From contig CALAGN010000038.1 of the NCBI GenBank assembly GCA_937891785.1, positions 1 to 64,000 of the forward strand: a DNA stretch of 64,000 nt. Direction: 5' to 3'. Source of the DNA: an uncultured Octadecabacter sp. (GTDB taxonomy: Bacteria; Pseudomonadota; Alphaproteobacteria; Rhodobacterales; Rhodobacteraceae). Below, piece after piece: positions 60,832 through 64,000 of the stretch. The first letter of the stretch is position 1; every line of letters begins with the position of its first letter. A program made the position numbers and the translations under genes. Under the pieces are notes generated by a model, which was not told the origin of the DNA, did not search any database, and saw only the letters and a program-made list of their open reading frames with translations.

Positions 60832-61907
60832 ACGTAGGCATCATTGGCGCGAGCTTTGCGCGCGACGCTTATCTTCCTGCCTTTGCGCACATTAGAGGCG
60901 CGAGAGTCGTGGCCTTGGCTTCGGGCCGTCTGGAAAGTGCAAAGGCCGCGGCGGCACCCCACGGGATTGCGGCTGTCTATGACGACTGGAAAAAAATGCT
61001 GGCGGACCACACGCTTGACCTTGTGTGCATCGCGACACCAACAGTGATGCACGCCCCGATGGTGCTGGCCGCGATTGCAAGCGGCGCTCATGTTTTGTGC
61101 GAAAAGCCGACAGCGATTAATGCTGGCGAGGCGCGTGTGATGTTGGCTGCGGCACGCAAGGCCAACAGGCTGCATATGGTCGATCACGAATTGCGGTTTA
61201 ACCCGACCCGCGCGCGGATTGCCGAACTGATCCACGGCGGCGATCTGGGGGACATTCGCCACGTCAACATCACCAATATCGGCGCATCGTGGGCCGATCC
61301 GGCCTCGCGCCCCAAGGGCGACTGGTGGTCGGATGCGACGATGGGCGGCGGACGTTTGGGGGCCAACGGCTCGCATCAAGTCGACATGCTGCGCTGGTGG
61401 CTTGGGGAACCTACTTCGGTCATCGGCCAGGCCTTGACTGTCATCCCCGACCGCGTTTGCAAGAACACCGGCGAGGCCTGGACCGCAACCGCCGACGACC
61501 TCTCGCATATGACGCTCGAGATGCAATCGGGTGCTTTGGCGCAGGTCTTCATGAGCGGCGTTGCAGCCGCGAATATGGGCAATGAAACGCAAGTGTTCGG
61601 GTCCAAAGGAACGATCACCTTATCCAACGGCGACGAGAAACTGTATTTCGCCAAAGCAGGCGAGAGTTTCAAGGATATCACCGTCGACGATCCGCACGCC
61701 AAACTGGAAGGGCTGAATAAGGGCATCTGGAATGTCTCGGTCCTTGCGGCGCTGCAAGAACTGACCGCTGCCATCACCGAAGATCGCGGATTGAAACGTG
61801 GCGCAAGCTTTGTCGACGGGTTGCGCAACCAGATGGTGCTTGATGCGGTGATTGCATCGACCACCAGCCGCAAGTGGGAAGACCTTGATATGGCGGGGGC
61901 CGTCTGA
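60825..61907 (+). CDS. Gfo/Idh/MocA-family oxidoreductase, copy 2
   Basis: This 360-residue protein has the same two-domain layout: MLNVGIIGASFARDAYLPAF, the EKP motif in VLCEKPTAIN, and the conserved HELRFNP and NGSHQVDMLRWWLG segments. Start at 60825 has AAAGGAG six bases upstream; the frame is open further upstream within the previous gene but lacks family sequence. It is followed by an SDR whose ATG overlaps its stop (TGATG). Substrate unknown. Confidence 0.9.
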   Translation: MLNVGIIGASFARDAYLPAFAHIRGARVVALASGRLESAKAAAAPHGIAAVYDDWKKMLADHTLDLVCIATPTVMHAPMVLAAIASGAHVLCEKPTAINAGEARVMLAAARKANRLHMVDHELRFNPTRARIAELIHGGDLGDIRHVNITNIGASWADPASRPKGDWWSDATMGGGRLGANGSHQVDMLRWWLGEPTSVIGQALTVIPDRVCKNTGEAWTATADDLSHMTLEMQSGALAQVFMSGVAAANMGNETQVFGSKGTITLSNGDEKLYFAKAGESFKDITVDDPHAKLEGLNKGIWNVSVLAALQELTAAITEDRGLKRGASFVDGLRNQMVLDAVIASTTSRKWEDLDMAGAV

Positions 61908-62617
61908 TGCACAAACTGGCAAATCAACGGGTCGTTATTACCGGCGCAGGGCAAGGGCTGGGTGCCGCGATTGCACGGGTCTTTGCGGGTCAGGGCGCTG
62001 ATCTGGTGTTGATGGATGTGAATGCCGACGGTCTGGACGCGGTGAACGCGCAGATCGGCGGCAAGGCAAAGTGTGTCGCGGTTGATCTGACCGATGCCGC
62101 CGCCACGGACAAGGCCATCGCAGCGCTTGATGGTCTGATTGATACGCTGATCCACAACGCCGCAATCCTGCGCCCCGAACCGCTGGAAAACGTGAGCCTT
62201 GCGACGTTCCAAGCCACGATGAACGTCGGCATTCAGGCCGCCTTTCAACTGTCCCAAGCGGTATGGCCGCATATGAAGGCAAACGGCGGCGCGTTGATCT
62301 TTGTGTCCTCGCAGTCGGGCATCAAAGGCTTTGTTGATGAAACTGCCTATTGCGCCGCCAAACACGCGCTTGAGGGATTTTCCAAATGCCTTGCGATGGA
62401 AGGCGAGGCGCACGGCATCGTGTCCTGCACGATCACGCCGGGCATGTTCATGCACACGCCGATGTCCGAGCGGGTCTATACACCCGATCTGAAAAAGAAA
62501 TGGGTGGAGCCCGACCGGCTGGCCCCCGCCTTTGCCCATATCGCCACCACGCGCGACATGGCCCTTAGCGGGCAGCGACTGAACGCATGGGATTTGTCAC
62601 AGGAGTTTCCGCTATGA
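61907..62617 (+). CDS. Short-chain dehydrogenase/reductase (SDR)
   Basis: This 236-residue classical SDR has GAGQGLG at the NAD(P) site, HNAAIL in place of NNAG, catalytic Ser in VSSQSG and Tyr-x3-Lys in YCAAKHALEG. With the two Gfo/Idh/MocA enzymes and the extended SDR it makes four consecutive dehydrogenase genes, suggesting successive oxidation of a hydroxylated intermediate. The next gene's ATG overlaps its stop by four bases. Confidence 0.87.
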   Translation: MHKLANQRVVITGAGQGLGAAIARVFAGQGADLVLMDVNADGLDAVNAQIGGKAKCVAVDLTDAAATDKAIAALDGLIDTLIHNAAILRPEPLENVSLATFQATMNVGIQAAFQLSQAVWPHMKANGGALIFVSSQSGIKGFVDETAYCAAKHALEGFSKCLAMEGEAHGIVSCTITPGMFMHTPMSERVYTPDLKKKWVEPDRLAPAFAHIATTRDMALSGQRLNAWDLSQEFPL

Positions 62618-63966
62618 AAGATATCTACGACTACATCGACGCGCACGCGGATGAATTCGTGGCCGATTTGCAGGCCTTTGTGCAGCAGCCTTCAATCTCG
62701 GCGCAGGACATTGGCTTGCGCGAATGTGCAACGCTGATCCGCGATATGATGCACCGCGATGGCCTGCCCGCCGAGTTTCATGAGTTGGAGGAGGGGCCGC
62801 CGGTTGTTTACGGCGAAGTCCCGTCGAAATCAGCCAAGACGCTGCTGTGCTATTCGCACTATGACGTCCAGCCGCCCGAGCCGATCGAGGCTTGGACGCA
62901 AGGTGGCCCGTGGTCCGGTGCTGTCATCGACGGTGTGCTTTACGGGCGCGGGGCGACCGACAACAAGTCGGGCGTGCTGGCATTCAATAAGGCCGCCAAG
63001 GCGTTTCTTGCCGTGCGCGGCGAGGTGCCTGTTGGCCTCAAGCTGTTGATCGAGGGCGAAGAAGAAATCGGCTCGCCCAACCTTGGGCCTTGGGCCAAGA
63101 AAAATGCCAAGATGCTGGAAGCGGACGGAATGCACTGCCTTGATGGCAGTCTGGAAATCGGCGTCGAAGTGCCTGATGTTTCGCTTGGCCTGAAATCGGT
63201 GCTGTTCGTCGAGTTGATCGCCCGCGGTGCGCGCACTGACGTGCATTCGCTGAACGCGCCGCTGGTGCCGAACCCTGTTTGGGACTTGGTGCATGCGCTG
63301 GCTACGATCATGGACCGCGAAAAGAATATCCTGATCCCGAACTGGGCCGAGGGCATCTATGTCCCCAACGATGAGGACATGGGCTATCTGGCCGACAAGG
63401 CCGCGCGGATAGATTTCGATATGCTCAAGGATGAAATGGGTGTCGAAGAGTTTGCCCTTGGCCGTGATGGCGTTGATGCGCTGAAGGCGCGGACCTATGA
63501 ACCCACAGCGAATATTCAAGGCATCATCGGCGGTTACACAGGCAAAGGCACCAAGACGATCGTGCCGTCGGAGGCCCGCGTGCGGATGGATTTCCGGCTG
63601 ATCCCGAATATCTCGCCTGCCAAAGCAATCGTGAAACTGCGCGACCATCTGAAAGCGCAGGGCTTTGACAACATCGAAGTCGTGGGCGAAGCGCGCACCG
63701 AAGACCCTTACAAGATTTCCGCCCGCGAAGACATTTCCGTGTCGATCATCGCCGCTGCACACGAGGTTTATGGCGAGCCACCCATCGTCAATGGCGTGTC
63801 AGCCGAGGGCGCGATCCTGAAACACGTCTGGATCCCATGTGTGTTGACCGGCTTTGCCAATCCCGGCTGCAACCTGCATGCGCCGGACGAGAACATTCAC
63901 GTCGATAAATACATCCAAGGCATCAAATACGCTGCCGCCATCATGGAACATTTCGGGCGCAGCTAA
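62614..63966 (+). CDS. M20-family metallopeptidase/amidohydrolase
   Basis: This 450-residue dizinc enzyme has the M20 ligands: His82 and Asp84 in YSHYDVQPPEP, the bridging Asp116 in GRGATDNKSG, and Glu150-Glu151 in IEGEEEIGS. The length and WTQGGPWSG segment match dipeptidases of the PepV/CNDP type; M20 also contains allantoate and carbamoyl-amino acid amidohydrolases, which would fit the ureide genes. ATG at 62614 overlaps the SDR stop and is preferred over an earlier in-frame start. Confidence 0.9.
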   Translation: MKDIYDYIDAHADEFVADLQAFVQQPSISAQDIGLRECATLIRDMMHRDGLPAEFHELEEGPPVVYGEVPSKSAKTLLCYSHYDVQPPEPIEAWTQGGPWSGAVIDGVLYGRGATDNKSGVLAFNKAAKAFLAVRGEVPVGLKLLIEGEEEIGSPNLGPWAKKNAKMLEADGMHCLDGSLEIGVEVPDVSLGLKSVLFVELIARGARTDVHSLNAPLVPNPVWDLVHALATIMDREKNILIPNWAEGIYVPNDEDMGYLADKAARIDFDMLKDEMGVEEFALGRDGVDALKARTYEPTANIQGIIGGYTGKGTKTIVPSEARVRMDFRLIPNISPAKAIVKLRDHLKAQGFDNIEVVGEARTEDPYKISAREDISVSIIAAAHEVYGEPPIVNGVSAEGAILKHVWIPCVLTGFANPGCNLHAPDENIHVDKYIQGIKYAAAIMEHFGRS

Positions 63967-63987
63967 GGCCCGCGAAAGGACACGATC

Positions 63988-64000
63988 ATGCCACACGTCG
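63988..64000 (+). CDS. Start of a further gene, truncated by window end
   Basis: An ATG at 63988 follows GAAAGGA by 9 bases and reads Met-Pro-His-Val before the window ends. Its distance (21 bases) and strand make it the next gene of the rightward operon. Only four codons are visible, so no product can be named. Confidence 0.4.

Noticed and set aside
1-64000. tRNA, rRNA, CRISPR array, phage genes, intact insertion sequence
   Set aside because: No cloverleaf, rRNA-like block, regularly spaced repeats, phage structural genes or complete transposase with terminal repeats were seen.

Overview
The window looks like part of an alphaproteobacterial genome, most likely Rhodobacterales (Roseobacter group). 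The evidence is moderately high GC, tightly packed operons with ATGA/TGATG overlaps, and the mix of ABC importers with PcaR-type IclR and FCD-type GntR regulators. This assignment comes from gene style, not from a database match. I see no rRNA, tRNA or CRISPR array. Almost the whole window is catabolic: about 60 genes in two adjacent blocks, each with its own regulator and its own recurring intergenic operator.

Left edge (1-700): the 3' end of a conjugation/HerA-type ATPase gene, then a decayed IS5-family transposase fragment. This suggests the catabolic region borders a mobile or formerly mobile segment.

Block 1 (about 712-31623) is built around an IclR regulator (12386-13261). A long minus-strand operon (12188 to 712) encodes a sugar-type ABC importer, a DapA-like aldolase, two SDRs, a class III aminotransferase, a semialdehyde dehydrogenase, a beta-keto-acid cleavage enzyme (BKACE) and a NodB-type hydrolase. 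Next come a 3-hydroxyacyl-CoA-dehydrogenase-like gene, a fused HcnA-HcnB-like oxidoreductase and a DAO-type FAD oxidase. They are followed by a sugar-isomerase-like protein, two SDRs, an Old Yellow Enzyme, a second DapA homologue, a second DAO oxidase, split glycine decarboxylase P-protein (gcvPA/gcvPB), an AcoX-type NAD kinase, an aldo/keto reductase fused to RidA, and a polar amino-acid ABC importer. Six intergenic gaps carry the same tripartite operator (a GTTC-N7-CGnAC-type 15-bp inverted repeat, 4 bp, then a third half-site). They appear to define one local IclR regulon for an amino or imino compound.

Block 2 (about 31860-64000) has a Dpp-type peptide importer and a GntR/FCD regulator (33606-34301). 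A divergent control region near 52.1 kb serves two long operons. Leftward: tandem DUF4438-like proteins, an Ldh2 dehydrogenase, an M24 creatinase-fold protein, an amidohydrolase, a class I aminotransferase, an unrecognised TIM-barrel protein, an allantoinase/dihydroorotase-like enzyme and a heterodimeric ABC exporter. Rightward: an M32 carboxypeptidase, an aminotransferase, a VOC protein, an aspartoacylase-like deacylase, a PuuE-like allantoinase, an AllA-like ureidoglycolate lyase, a third DapA homologue, an NAD epimerase, two Gfo/Idh/MocA oxidoreductases, an SDR and an M20 peptidase. A shared TGTCGACAAT element lies in the three key intergenic regions. The content suggests uptake and dismantling of a peptide-like or ureide-like compound, substrate unknown.

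The strongest candidate for something undescribed is this pair of regulon-defined pathways. Each enzyme family is known, but I do not recognise either combination.
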